From Bacillus sp. 103mf (GTDB taxonomy: Bacteria; Bacillota; Bacilli; Bacillales; Bacillaceae_G): a DNA stretch of 64,000 nucleotides. Numbering within the stretch: the stretch's first letter is position 1; every line of letters starts with the position of its first letter. The notes under the pieces are model-generated. The model was not told the DNA's origin. It was given only the letters and a program-made list of their open reading frames with translations, and did not search any database. The stretch spans positions 1 to 64,000 of the forward strand of contig NZ_FPAF01000014.1 in the NCBI RefSeq assembly GCF_900116295.1, read 5' to 3'. Position numbers and translations under genes: made by a program. Below are positions 34,439 through 43,929 of the stretch, piece after piece.

Positions 34439-35695
34439 ATGAATAAAATAGATGTGTTAAAACAAGTGGTAGAACAAGATAAAGAGAATGGATTAATTTG
34501 GTATTTGTTAGGAGTAGAGTTTAAAGAACAGGGCGAGATAGCGAATGCGCTGCAAGCTTTATCGAAAGCCCTTCAGTATGGCGATCAAGAATGGAAGGAT
34601 AAAGTTGCTGCTGAACTTGCAGCTTTATCACAGGCGCTTACAAATCCGAAAGAAGCAATACATGTAACAGAAGAGGCTAGCCATTTTGAAAAAAACGAGC
34701 ATTACGTAGTAGAGCCATCTCCGGAAAAAGAAAAACAGTTACATACAGCTTATGTAAATGAAAACGCGGAAGAAAATGTGATTCCGATGAACGTGCTTCA
34801 AGGCGGGAGAAGCAAACAAAAACATGAACAAGATCAGATTACATTTAAAGATGTCGGCGGTTTGCATGATGTGAAAAAAGCGATCCAAATGAAAATTATT
34901 AAACCGTTTACTTCACCGGGATTATTTGAACGGTTTAAGAAAAAAGTAGGCGGCGGTATTTTATTATACGGTCCTCCTGGCTGCGGTAAAACATATATTG
35001 CAAAAGCAACTGCAGGAGAATGTGGAGCGCATTTTGCGACGATGAGCATTACCGATATTCTTGACCCATATGTTGGTGTAAGTGAACAAAATGTACGGGA
35101 AATTTTCCGATATGCTCGTTCTAAAAAGCCATGTATTTTATTTCTAGATGAAATGGATGCGCTTGGGTTTAACCGGAGCAAAGCATCAGGGCATCCGACA
35201 CTAAGAACAGTTATAGATCAATTGTTAACAGAAATCGAAGGTATTGATACGAATACAGATAAACTATTGTTAATTGGTGCGACAAATATGCCGTGGGATA
35301 TTGATCCTGCATTTAAAAGACCAGGTCGCTTTGACAAAATGATTTTTGTTTCACCGCCCGATTTAGAAGCACGGAGTAGTATTTTTAAGATTAAGTTGGC
35401 GGGAAAACCGATTTCAACAATAGATTACGATTTGCTAGCGAAAGAAACAGAACTCTATTCTGGTGCTGATATTGAGAATGTAGTGGAGCTAGCTTTAGAA
35501 AATGTTTTAGAAGAAATTATGACAACTGGCATAGAGCGAACCATTACAATGAAGGATTTAACAGATGCCATAGTAGAAACAAAGCCATCTACGTTAGAGT
35601 GGTTCCGTACAATTAAAAATTACATTAAATATGCAAATGAAAGCGGGGCGTATGATGATGTACAAGCATATTTAAGAAAATACAAAAAAATATAA
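34439..35695 (+). CDS. AAA ATPase with N-terminal TPR-like segment (Cdc48/FtsH-class domain)
   Basis: About 418 residues from the ATG with best SD spacing (gggagag; 34421 and 34436 are alternatives). Residues 1-70 form a TPR-like helix pair (NGLIWYLLGVEFKEQGEIANALQALSKALQYG), then a charged linker. The AAA module has Walker A GPPGCGKT (about 178-185), Walker B CILFLDEMDALG, sensor 1 IGATNMPWDIDPA and arginine fingers in KRPGRFDK. The lid contains YSGADIENVVELALENVLEE. Such ATPases unfold or extract proteins. No protease domain is present. Last gene of the operon. It is not SpoVK by context. Confidence 0.85.
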   Translation: MNKIDVLKQVVEQDKENGLIWYLLGVEFKEQGEIANALQALSKALQYGDQEWKDKVAAELAALSQALTNPKEAIHVTEEASHFEKNEHYVVEPSPEKEKQLHTAYVNENAEENVIPMNVLQGGRSKQKHEQDQITFKDVGGLHDVKKAIQMKIIKPFTSPGLFERFKKKVGGGILLYGPPGCGKTYIAKATAGECGAHFATMSITDILDPYVGVSEQNVREIFRYARSKKPCILFLDEMDALGFNRSKASGHPTLRTVIDQLLTEIEGIDTNTDKLLLIGATNMPWDIDPAFKRPGRFDKMIFVSPPDLEARSSIFKIKLAGKPISTIDYDLLAKETELYSGADIENVVELALENVLEEIMTTGIERTITMKDLTDAIVETKPSTLEWFRTIKNYIKYANESGAYDDVQAYLRKYKKI

Positions 35696-35806
35696 TCCCA
35701 TTAAGACGCTATTGAAAATAGAAGGAATAGAAAAAAAAGAGTATAATCATATTGTGAAATTTTGAAATGCGTTTTGGTAGCGTTCACAATTGAGGGGGAA
35801 GTAATT

Positions 35807-37333
35807 ATGAAAAAGCTTCAAGAAAGCATGTATAAACTAATTGTTGAAACGTCAACAAATTTACCGAAAGATGTTCGACGTGTGATTCAACAAGCGAAAG
35901 AACGAGAAAGTGCAGGAACTCGTTCAGCGATGGCGCTTGGCACAATTACAAATAATATTAAAATGGCAGATGATAATATTTCGCCAATTTGCCAAGATAC
36001 AGGGATGCCAACTTTTAAAGTGTACACACCAGTTGGTGTAAACCAATTACACATTAAAGAAGCAATTTACAAAGCGATTGAACAGGCGACGAAAGATGGG
36101 AAGCTTCGTCCGAACTCTGTAGATTCTCTGTTTGGTGATAACAGCGGAAATAACTTAGGACCAGGAACACCTGTTATTAAGTTTGAACAATGGGAAAAAG
36201 ATTATATCGATGCACGTCTTATTTTAAAAGGCGGTGGCTGTGAAAATAAAAATATTCAATACAGCTTACCTTGTGAACTTGAAGGGCTAGGACGAGCTGG
36301 TCGCGATTTAGAAGGAATCCGTAAATGCCTTCTTCATGCGGTATATCAAGCACAAGGTCAAGGATGTAGTGCTGGCGTAATTGGCGTCGGTATCGGAGGA
36401 GATCGCACGTCAGGCTATGAGCTTGCGAAAAACCAATTGTTCCGTGCGTTAGATGATGAAAATCCAATTACAGAATTGAAGCAACTTGAAGATTATATTA
36501 TGGAAAATGCGAATAAGCTTGGTATTGGAACGATGGGATTTGGCGGCGAAACATCATTACTTGGCTGTAAAATTGGCGTATATAACCGTCTTCCAGCTAG
36601 CTTCTATGTTTCTGTTGCGTATAACTGCTGGGCATATCGCCGCCTAGGTGTAACGATTCACCCAGAATCAGGTGAAATTATTGATTGGTTATACCAAGAA
36701 GGTGAAGATACGCTAAAACATGAGGAAACAAACGAAGAAGCAAATACGCAACGTGAAATCGTCTTACAGGCTCCAATTACAGAGGAACAAATTCGTGAGC
36801 TTCGCGTTGGTGACGTTGTAACGATTAACGGTATGATGTATACGGGCCGCGATGCAATTCATAAACATTTAATGGATAACGACTGTCCAGTTGATTTAAA
36901 TGGGCAAGTTATTTATCACTGTGGACCAGTTGTTGTAAAAGATGAGAATGACAATTGGAACATTAAAGCGGCAGGACCAACAACAAGTATTCGTGAAGAA
37001 CCGTACCAAGGCGATATTATGAAGAAATTTGGTATTCGCGCTGTTATTGGTAAAGGCGGTATGGGTGCGAAAACATTGGCAGCACTAAATGAACATGGCG
37101 GTGTATATTTAAATGCAATTGGCGGTGCGGCGCAGTACTACGCAGAGTGCATTAAAGAAGTAAAAGATGTTGATTTCTTACAATTCGGTATTCCAGAAGC
37201 AATGTGGCATTTACGTGTAGAAGGATTTAAAGCAGTTGTAACAATGGATTCTCATGGTAATAGCTTACATGCTGATGTAGATAAATCATCTTTAGAGAAG
37301 TTAGCAACGTTTAAAGGACCAGTTTTTAAATAA
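35807..37333 (+). CDS. fumA: Class I fumarate hydratase (Fe-S)
   Basis: 508-residue iron-sulfur fumarase that joins the alpha domain (residues 1-285) and beta domain (from about 330). Alpha motifs: ISPICQDTGMPTFKV, GPGTPVIKF, KGGGCENKN, GVGIGGDRTSG. Beta motifs: GDVVTINGMMYTGRDAIHKHL, GPTTSIREEPYQGDIM, GKGGMGAKTL. Cys62, Cys187 and Cys254 are plausible [4Fe-4S] ligands. It interconverts fumarate and malate in the TCA cycle. The frame opens upstream at 35762, but the ATG at 35807 has the SD gaggggg and gives the family length. Apparently monocistronic. Confidence 0.9.
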   Translation: MKKLQESMYKLIVETSTNLPKDVRRVIQQAKERESAGTRSAMALGTITNNIKMADDNISPICQDTGMPTFKVYTPVGVNQLHIKEAIYKAIEQATKDGKLRPNSVDSLFGDNSGNNLGPGTPVIKFEQWEKDYIDARLILKGGGCENKNIQYSLPCELEGLGRAGRDLEGIRKCLLHAVYQAQGQGCSAGVIGVGIGGDRTSGYELAKNQLFRALDDENPITELKQLEDYIMENANKLGIGTMGFGGETSLLGCKIGVYNRLPASFYVSVAYNCWAYRRLGVTIHPESGEIIDWLYQEGEDTLKHEETNEEANTQREIVLQAPITEEQIRELRVGDVVTINGMMYTGRDAIHKHLMDNDCPVDLNGQVIYHCGPVVVKDENDNWNIKAAGPTTSIREEPYQGDIMKKFGIRAVIGKGGMGAKTLAALNEHGGVYLNAIGGAAQYYAECIKEVKDVDFLQFGIPEAMWHLRVEGFKAVVTMDSHGNSLHADVDKSSLEKLATFKGPVFK

Positions 37334-37335
37334 GA

Positions 37336-37368
37336 ATGAGGAGCTGACGTTTGTCAGCTCTTTTTTGT
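37336..37368 (+). terminator. Terminator of the fumarase gene
   Basis: aggagctgac / gtcagctct arms around gttt, then tttttt. Confidence 0.85.
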
Positions 37369-37396
37369 GCGTTCTGCATGCCGAAGGTTGTCGAAG

Positions 37397-37491
37397 AGTC
37401 TTTATTTTGTGTCGAACCGCCGATAAATTTAAAAAAACGGTCGATATATTATGAAAATCGCCGATATATTGCAAAGAATGGTCGATATATT
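37397..37491. repeat. 20-21-bp phased motif array, locus 2
   Basis: Units start at 37397 (degenerate), 37418, 37439, 37459 and 37480; spacing 21, 21, 20, 21. The leading part (gtcgaag-gtctttat-ttgtgtcgaa) is shared with locus 1. It lies between the fumarase terminator and pdaA and holds no ORF. Confidence 0.8.
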
Positions 37492-37601
37492 GATTCAGCT
37501 ACTTGCTTTGTATTGGCATAAATGGAAAAACGTGTTCGGCATGAAACAAATTAGAGACACAGAAACTACAAGTACGATTCTATGTGAAAAGGAGCTTATA
37601 A

Positions 37602-38384
37602 ATGAAGCGTAATTGGTTATATATTGGCATTCTCTTTTCAATTATGATGGTACTTGTTCCAGCTTCTGTGCTTGCTTATGTAAATACACCAAATCATTGG
37701 GGAATTCCACGTGCGAAGAATGAAACTCCTCCGGATGCTGGTCAGAAATTTACAGGGCTACTGCAGAAAAATGGAGGATTTTATTTAGGGGATACAAAGA
37801 AAAAAGATATTTATTTAACGTTTGATAATGGATATGAAAATGGCTTTACGGGAAAAATTCTCGATGTGTTAAAAGAAAAGAAAGTACCGGCAACGTTTTT
37901 TGTGACAGGACACTATATTAAAACTCAAGAAGATTTATTAAAACGAATGGTAAACGAAGGACATATTGTTGGAAACCATTCACAGACTCATCCAGATTTT
38001 ACAACGGTAAACGACGCAAAGCTTCGTGAAGAATTGCAAGTTGTAACAGATGAAATTAAAAAGGTAACAGGACAAAAAGAAGTACTATATGTTCGGCCGC
38101 CGCGCGGAATTTTTAGTGAACGTACATTAGCACTGGCAAAAGATATGGGCTATTATAATGTCTTTTGGTCACTTGCTTTTCTCGATTGGAAAGTGGATCA
38201 GCAAAGAGGATGGCAGTATGCTCATAATAACGTAATGAATATGATTCACCCTGGAGCGATTATTTTATTGCATTCTGTTTCGAAGGATAACACAGAAGCA
38301 CTTGCGAAAATTATTGATGATTTGCGCGCGAAGGGGTATCATTTTAAAAGCTTGGATGATTTAGTAAAAAGCAATCAACCGTAA
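37602..38384 (+). CDS. pdaA: Peptidoglycan N-acetylmuramic acid deacetylase PdaA
   Basis: 260-residue exported carbohydrate esterase 4 enzyme. Signal peptide or anchor at 4-26. The NodB-like domain has LTFDNGYENG (Asp75-Asn76 in place of the usual DD, which is typical of PdaA), metal-binding His126 and His130 in GNHSQTHPDF, and YVRPPRGIFSE. In spore formers it deacetylates muramic acid after stem-peptide removal so that muramic delta-lactam of the cortex can form. SD aaaaggagc. In B. subtilis pdaA (yfjS) is likewise near yfjP and yfjO. Confidence 0.92.
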   Translation: MKRNWLYIGILFSIMMVLVPASVLAYVNTPNHWGIPRAKNETPPDAGQKFTGLLQKNGGFYLGDTKKKDIYLTFDNGYENGFTGKILDVLKEKKVPATFFVTGHYIKTQEDLLKRMVNEGHIVGNHSQTHPDFTTVNDAKLREELQVVTDEIKKVTGQKEVLYVRPPRGIFSERTLALAKDMGYYNVFWSLAFLDWKVDQQRGWQYAHNNVMNMIHPGAIILLHSVSKDNTEALAKIIDDLRAKGYHFKSLDDLVKSNQP

Positions 38385-38406
38385 GCATGTATGCTTGCGG
38401 TTTTCT
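38376..38406 (+). terminator. Terminator overlapping the pdaA stop
   Basis: accg-aagcat / atgctt-cggt arms (one mismatch) with a gt loop, then ttttc. The pdaA TAA lies in the left arm. Confidence 0.7.
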
Positions 38407-38442
38407 CATGCTATAATGATGTGTAAAAAGGATGAGGAATGT

Positions 38443-39306
38443 ATGTGGAGCGAACAAATTACGTTAGACTATCCATATCGTTTTGAAGAAGTATTAAAAC
38501 GTTTATCTTTTGACCCGTTAAATATAATTCATTTAGAAGATAAAACAATTCATGTTCCGCTTACCATAGATGGAGAACAAATTGTTGTCCGTGTACAAGG
38601 GAAGGGGACAACCGAAAAGCCGCAATTTTGGATTTCTAGTCAAAGCGATAAACAAGACGAAATTATGAAGCGTATTTCTTCTATTTTTCAATGGAATCAA
38701 CCTTTTCATGAGATCGGGCATCATTTTTTAAACACATCATTACGGCCGCTTTTTGAAACATTTGCATATACTCCAATTATTTTAGAGTTCGATTATTTTG
38801 CTTGCCTTCTTCGTTGTATTATTCATCAACAAGTTCATTTGAAATTTGCGACAAAACTTACAGAACAATTTGTGAAAACATATGGCACAGAAAGAAAAGG
38901 AGTATTCTTTTTTCCGATACCTGAACAAGTAGCGAATATTACAGTAGAAGAATTGAGAAATCAAAAATTTAGTCAGCGGAAAGCAGAATATATGATTGGG
39001 CTTGCGAAACATATTGTGGATGGTAAGTTAAACTTAGAAGAGTTAGAGGGAAAAACAGACGAAGAAGTTGCAGCAATGCTATTACCAATACGAGGTATTG
39101 GAGCGTGGACTGTACAAAACTTCTTACTGTTTGCTCTTGGACGTCAAAATATGTTTCCAAAAGCAGATATCGGGATTCAACGTGCGCTTCAACAGTTATT
39201 TCAGTTAGAACAAAAGCCAGATGACATATTTTTAGAACGAATGAAACAAGAGTGTGAACCATATTGCAGCTATGCATCATTATATTTATGGAAAAGTATA
39301 GAGTAG
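38443..39306 (+). CDS. yfjP: DNA-3-methyladenine glycosylase, AlkA/YfjP-like
   Basis: 287-residue HhH-GPD base excision repair enzyme, the length of B. subtilis YfjP. Residues 1-95 form the AlkA-type N domain. The helix-hairpin-helix is in [21 protein letters not shown] and the catalytic Asp follows in [11 protein letters not shown]. It removes alkylated purines from DNA. The start at 38443 has SD aaggatgagg and matches the YfjP length; 38395 is an open-frame extension. The next gene begins 10 nt after the stop. Confidence 0.9.
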   Translation: MWSEQITLDYPYRFEEVLKRLSFDPLNIIHLEDKTIHVPLTIDGEQIVVRVQGKGTTEKPQFWISSQSDKQDEIMKRISSIFQWNQPFHEIGHHFLNTSLRPLFETFAYTPIILEFDYFACLLRCIIHQQVHLKFATKLTEQFVKTYGTERKGVFFFPIPEQVANITVEELRNQKFSQRKAEYMIGLAKHIVDGKLNLEELEGKTDEEVAAMLLPIRGIGAWTVQNFLLFALGRQNMFPKADIGIQRALQQLFQLEQKPDDIFLERMKQECEPYCSYASLYLWKSIE

Positions 39307-39316
39307 AGGTGTAACA

Positions 39317-40702
39317 ATGATACAAAAACAACATGAGAGTAAGTTAGAAGTTGGTCAAACGTTTCCTTTGACAATTAAACGTCTTGGGATTAACGGAGAA
39401 GGCGTAGGTTACTTTAAAAGGCAAGTTGTCTTCATTCCAGGGGCGCTTCCAGGAGAAGAAGTTGTTGCAGAAACAACGAAAATTGGGCGTGGTTTTGCAG
39501 AAGCAAAAGTGAAAAAAATTCGTAAAGCTTCGCCGCATCGTATAAAACCGCCATGCCCTGTATATGATAAATGCGGTGGTTGCCAGCTTCAGCATTTAGG
39601 TTACCAAGAACAATTAAATCAAAAACGTGATATTGTTGTACAGGCATTTGAGAAGTATATGAATGGAAGTATGGAAGCTGTGATTCATCCAACACTTGGA
39701 ATGGAAGACCCATGGCATTATCGTAATAAAAGTCAATTACAAGTGGGGCGGAAAGACGAAAAGGTTATTGCGGGACTATATGAGCAAAACTCACACCGCT
39801 TAATTGATATTGCTCATTGTATGATTCAACATAAAGCAACGAACGAAGCTACAAAAGTTGTCAAACGTATTTTAGAAAAGCTAAATATTTCAATTTATAA
39901 CGAACGTAAAGGAAAAGGTCTTGTACGTACAATTGTGACACGTGCAGCTGTTCAAACAGGGGAAGTACAGGTTACATTAATTACAACAAAAGACGAATTT
40001 CCAAATAAAGAGCAATTTATTACAGAAATGCAAAAACAAATGCCATCTGTAAAATCGATTATGCAAAACGTTAATGGTCGTAAAACATCTGTTATCTTCG
40101 GTGATAAAACATTCCGCTTAGCTGGAAAAGAAGTGATTCAAGAAACGCTTGGTGATTTATCATTTGAATTATCTGCACGCGCATTCTTCCAGTTAAATCC
40201 TGAGCAAACAGTTGTTTTATATAACGAGGCGAAAAAAGCAGCTGCTTTAACAGGAAAAGAAAAAGTCGTAGATGCTTATTGCGGCGTTGGTACAATCGGA
40301 CTTTGGCTTGCAAAAGATGCAGCAGAAGTACGGGGTATGGATGTGATCCCAGAAGCGATTGAAGATGCGAAGAAAAATGCGAAGCGTCACGGTTTCACAA
40401 ATACAAAGTACGAGGCTGGAAAAGCGGAACAATGGCTACCAAAATGGGTAAAAGAAGGCTGGCGTCCAGATGTCATCGTTGTTGACCCGCCGCGTACAGG
40501 TTGTGATGATAAATTACTCGAAACGATTTTAAAAGTAAAACCGGAAAAGGTTGTATATGTGTCTTGTAACCCGTCATCATTAGCACGCGATGTGAAAACA
40601 TTAATGAAGAGTTATGAAGTGGAGTATGTACAGCCAGTTGATATGTTCCCGCATACGGCGCATGTGGAGAATGTTGTGAAGCTTGTTAGAAAAAGTAGCT
40701 AA
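39317..40702 (+). CDS. yfjO: 23S rRNA (uracil-5-)-methyltransferase, RlmCD/YfjO family
   Basis: 461-residue TrmA/RlmC/RlmD-type methyltransferase. A TRAM domain (residues 9-65) precedes the Fe-S motif [15 protein letters not shown] (about 78-92). The SAM domain has [14 protein letters not shown] near 318, and the catalytic Cys lies in [12 protein letters not shown] near 418, after [10 protein letters not shown]. Predicted to methylate uracil-5 in 23S rRNA. B. subtilis has two such paralogues, RlmCD (YefA) and YfjO; linkage to yfjP and pdaA points to YfjO. SD agaggtg. Confidence 0.9.
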   Translation: MIQKQHESKLEVGQTFPLTIKRLGINGEGVGYFKRQVVFIPGALPGEEVVAETTKIGRGFAEAKVKKIRKASPHRIKPPCPVYDKCGGCQLQHLGYQEQLNQKRDIVVQAFEKYMNGSMEAVIHPTLGMEDPWHYRNKSQLQVGRKDEKVIAGLYEQNSHRLIDIAHCMIQHKATNEATKVVKRILEKLNISIYNERKGKGLVRTIVTRAAVQTGEVQVTLITTKDEFPNKEQFITEMQKQMPSVKSIMQNVNGRKTSVIFGDKTFRLAGKEVIQETLGDLSFELSARAFFQLNPEQTVVLYNEAKKAAALTGKEKVVDAYCGVGTIGLWLAKDAAEVRGMDVIPEAIEDAKKNAKRHGFTNTKYEAGKAEQWLPKWVKEGWRPDVIVVDPPRTGCDDKLLETILKVKPEKVVYVSCNPSSLARDVKTLMKSYEVEYVQPVDMFPHTAHVENVVKLVRKSS

Positions 40703-40834
40703 CTAAAATAAATTTTTTGCTCTTTTCGTTGAAGTAAAAAAGGATAATTCCTTCTGTTTTTTCCATCAAACTGGCGCTCTGTCGGTGCAATGAATTTAAT
40801 TAAAAGGGCTGTTAGGAACTTAAATATTTACAGA

Positions 40835-40880
40835 GAAAGAAGCTAATCATCTATTATATGTAGAAGATTGGCTTTTTCCT
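40835..40880 (+). terminator. Terminator-like hairpin in the yfjO-ADP-ribosylglycohydrolase spacer
   Basis: agctaatcatc / gaagattggct arms (two mismatches) around tattatatgta, then tttttcct. The rest of the spacer 40703-40973 shows no gene. Confidence 0.5.
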
Positions 40881-40973
40881 CTAGATATGCTAAATTCCCT
40901 ATTTGAACAATGAATCAATTTCTTCTCGACCATCACATGAGTGAGAAATTCAAAAACTAGAAAAGGAGTTACT

Positions 40974-42017
40974 ATGAGAAATATAAAAGATTTATTTATA
41001 GCTTCCTTGCTCGGTGGTGCTATCGGTGATGCTCTTGGTTATACTGTGGAGTTTATGACACTAGATAAAATTAAATCCAAGTTTGGGGAGCATGGAATAA
41101 CAGGGTTAAAGTCAGATAAAGTGACTGGTAGAGCTCTTATATCTGATGATACACAGATGACCTTATTTACCGCAGACGGAATGATATGGGCATACCAGCG
41201 TTGTAGCGAGAGAGGCATTGGATCTTTTGCTGGGAGCGGCATTTATCAATCCTACCTTCGTTGGTACTATACACAGACTGGAAAAACGCCGACTGATGAT
41301 GATAAGTTTTGGTTGGAACCACAGCCACATGAAGAAAGAAATAGTATTTTAGATTATAAGGAATTGTTCTCTAAAAGGGCACCAGGACATAGCTGCTTAA
41401 TGGCTCTTGGAAGTGGGAAAATGGGAACAGTGAAACAGCCAATCAATAATAGTAAAGGCTGTGGAGGAGTAATGCGTATTGCACCAGTGGGTTTGTTTCT
41501 TCATAGAGAACCGGAATATGCATTTCGAACTGGAGCTGAAGTTGCGGCAATCACTCATGGGCATCCTACAGGATATCTTGCAGCAGGAGCACTTGCCGTT
41601 ATTATTGCGGAACTTATAAATGGAAAAAGCGTTATTGAAAGTATAATGACTGCAATTGATATACTTAAAACGCATAAAGGCTGTGAGGAAACTTTAAATG
41701 CAATAGAAAAGGCCATAGAGCTTACCAAAGGTGATGAAGACCCCCAACGAGCCATTCAAAAATTAGGTGAAGGCTGGATTGCAGAAGAAGCATTAGCCAT
41801 TGCTTTATATTGCGCGTTAAAGACATCTACTGTTAAAGAAGCTCTCATTATGTCCGTCAATCATGATGGTGATAGTGATTCTACAGGAGCAATTTGTGGT
41901 AACATTCTCGGTGCAGCTTATGGCATAGCCGCTTTGCCAAAGGAATGGATCAACAATCTTGAGTTAAAAGATTTGATAGCAGATATGGGAAGTAAATTGT
42001 TTGATATGTCAAATTAG
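40974..42017 (+). CDS. ADP-ribosylglycohydrolase family protein
   Basis: 347-residue DraG-like hydrolase. Metal and substrate motifs: GGAIGDALGYTVEF (N terminus), ISDDTQMTLFTADGM near residue 60, SKGCGGVMRIAPVGL, THGHPTGYLAAG, and NHDGDSDSTGAICGNILGA near 300. The paired aspartates bind two Mg2+ or Mn2+. It would remove ADP-ribose from a protein, nucleic acid or small molecule. ATG at 40974 has SD aaaaggag; the GTG at 40941 has none. No ADP-ribosyltransferase partner is seen nearby. Confidence 0.9.
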   Translation: MRNIKDLFIASLLGGAIGDALGYTVEFMTLDKIKSKFGEHGITGLKSDKVTGRALISDDTQMTLFTADGMIWAYQRCSERGIGSFAGSGIYQSYLRWYYTQTGKTPTDDDKFWLEPQPHEERNSILDYKELFSKRAPGHSCLMALGSGKMGTVKQPINNSKGCGGVMRIAPVGLFLHREPEYAFRTGAEVAAITHGHPTGYLAAGALAVIIAELINGKSVIESIMTAIDILKTHKGCEETLNAIEKAIELTKGDEDPQRAIQKLGEGWIAEEALAIALYCALKTSTVKEALIMSVNHDGDSDSTGAICGNILGAAYGIAALPKEWINNLELKDLIADMGSKLFDMSN

Positions 42018-42095
42018 GTAGATTTTTGTTGTAGTTGAATATAAGCATATAACTGTTCTTCCACCCCGCACAGGAGAAGTACGGAACATAAATAA

Positions 42096-42146
42096 TAAAA
42101 AAGAAGCAGAAAATCACTTAGGATTTCCTGCTTCTTTATTTTTATA
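42096..42146. terminator. Bidirectional terminator between ADP-ribosylglycohydrolase and L,D-transpeptidase genes
   Basis: aaagaagcagaaaatc / gatttcctgcttcttt arms with a small internal mismatch. Confidence 0.82.
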
Positions 42147-42174
42147 AAGAAAATACTTGAGAGACTGTTATTTA

Positions 42175-43623
42175 CTAGTACACGACAACCGGTTCATAAG
42201 TACTGAGATTATCATACACGGTTTTCGCAATACTAGGAGAGAGATTGACACATCCGCCTGAACCTCCCGTTAAATAGGCAGTATTTGCCCAGTCTGTCCG
42301 CCAGCCGGCATCGTGGAACCCTTGTCCGCTGTTTGTGAATGGAGCCCAGTAATCTACTTTAACGGAATAATCAGGTTTACCTACTGCGCTGCCTTTGAGT
42401 GTGTACGGTGAGCGTTTATAGAGGATATACCACACTCCCGGTGATGTATCTTCACTCGTGCTATGTTTACCTGTCACTACATTCGTTGTGACTGCCAATT
42501 TTCCATCTTTGTAAATCCAAATTTGCTGTTCTGCAATTGACACTTCCGCATACGTGTCTCCAATGCCGTTATTCGATGTTGTTTCATAACCGATGCCTTC
42601 ATTATTCCAGCCATTTCCGTGAATATTAGAAGCGGAAAGCGATTTTTCGCCTTTTTCAAAGGCTTGTTGGACTTGCCTTGTTTCTTTTTCAATATCTAGT
42701 GCCCAGCCATAGCCTTGTCCTTTTACTGATATGACCGAACCAGAATGGGTTTTAAATGTGAAGTCTTTATTTAATGTTGATTTAGAATTATTAATTTCAG
42801 CAATCTTGTTCTTAATGCCGCTCGCGTCGATTGTAACTTTCATATCCTTTGACATAGAGGCATTTTTAATTAGATCTTTAGCTTTTAAAGAGTACACTTC
42901 ATTTTGTACCTTATAATCAACAGACTGTTGCAGGAGATCCTGTAGTCTTTTCTCCTCTTCTTTGACAACCGGATTGTTTTCTTTAATAGGCTGTATGTAT
43001 ACAGGCTTCAGATGGATTTCACTTTTATACTTCTGCTTGTCGTAATCCTTCAATAGACTAGCAACATCATACTGTTTTCCGTCAATGCCTTTTGAGATAA
43101 CAACTTTGCCCTGTTCGAGCTTCGCCATAGCATCTTGAGGCGCTTTTAAATTTTTATTCATAGATAAGAGCTTTTCTTCTACAAGTTTTTTCATCGTTTC
43201 GCTTCGATACTGATCCGCCTTTTCCGGTAGCAGCGAATAATTTTTTTCTTTTGAGGAAGGGAAAAATGTCCACTGGCTTTTTAATAGTTTCTTAACTTTA
43301 GGCAAATCTTTATCCGTAAGTTCCGTTTGCGTATTTTTTTCATCTAAAATTTGTTGTTGGCCGATATAGACTTTGTTTTCTAATCCAGATATTTTTAATT
43401 TCTGTATTGCCTGATCAGCAGTCAGACCGCCGACTTTTGTGTCATTAATCGTAACCTGTGAATTGAAACGAGTTGTCTGATAATAACTCATTCCCCCAAT
43501 GAGAAGTGCAATTATACCGATGCCACCCGCTGTGATAAACTTCCAATTTGTAAAACGTTTGCTTGATCTTACTCGTTTTTTATCAACTTCTTCAACTGAA
43601 TCATTTACTGTATTGTTGTTCAT
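42175..43623 (-). CDS. L,D-transpeptidase (YkuD domain) with peptidoglycan-binding region
   Basis: 482-residue single-pass protein. A basic cytoplasmic N terminus and membrane helix (about 30-48, FITAGGIGIIALLIGGMSYY) precede two repeats of the PG_binding_4 type (about 75-330). A C-terminal YkuD domain (355-482) has GFHDAGW and SGGCVNL, with catalytic Cys458. It would form 3-3 peptide cross-links or attach proteins to the wall. SD tggaggaa. A GSGGC motif replaces the usual SHGC. Convergent with the ADP-ribosylglycohydrolase. Confidence 0.9.
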   Translation of the reverse strand: MNNNTVNDSVEEVDKKRVRSSKRFTNWKFITAGGIGIIALLIGGMSYYQTTRFNSQVTINDTKVGGLTADQAIQKLKISGLENKVYIGQQQILDEKNTQTELTDKDLPKVKKLLKSQWTFFPSSKEKNYSLLPEKADQYRSETMKKLVEEKLLSMNKNLKAPQDAMAKLEQGKVVISKGIDGKQYDVASLLKDYDKQKYKSEIHLKPVYIQPIKENNPVVKEEEKRLQDLLQQSVDYKVQNEVYSLKAKDLIKNASMSKDMKVTIDASGIKNKIAEINNSKSTLNKDFTFKTHSGSVISVKGQGYGWALDIEKETRQVQQAFEKGEKSLSASNIHGNGWNNEGIGYETTSNNGIGDTYAEVSIAEQQIWIYKDGKLAVTTNVVTGKHSTSEDTSPGVWYILYKRSPYTLKGSAVGKPDYSVKVDYWAPFTNSGQGFHDAGWRTDWANTAYLTGGSGGCVNLSPSIAKTVYDNLSTYEPVVVY

Positions 43624-43929
43624 AAGCTATTCCTCCACATACATCAACGTCAACCGATTTTAAACTAAAACCATTGATTAGTTTACCTTATTATTCTTAA
43701 ATTTTCATTATTTTTGACTAAATTTTATTGTATTTAATTGGTCGAATTTGGATTTTTGAATAGAATGACACATAAAAATGATAGCCAAATTCTTTCGATT
43801 CACATTGAATAGCCCCTTACAAGTAATAAATCATTACAAAAACAAAATAAAAAAACTACTACTACAAGAATCATCCCGAAAGAAATAAAATTATAGTAGT
43901 TATTTTTTATAAAAGCAAATTACCAAATT

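Noticed and set aside
33110-35695. Reading the membrane/TPR/AAA operon as a known phage defence system
   Set aside because: No nuclease, protease or nucleotide-signal enzyme is present and no mobile neighbours flank it.
35762-35806. N-terminal extension of fumarase
   Set aside because: The ATG at 35807 has the strong SD and gives the family length.
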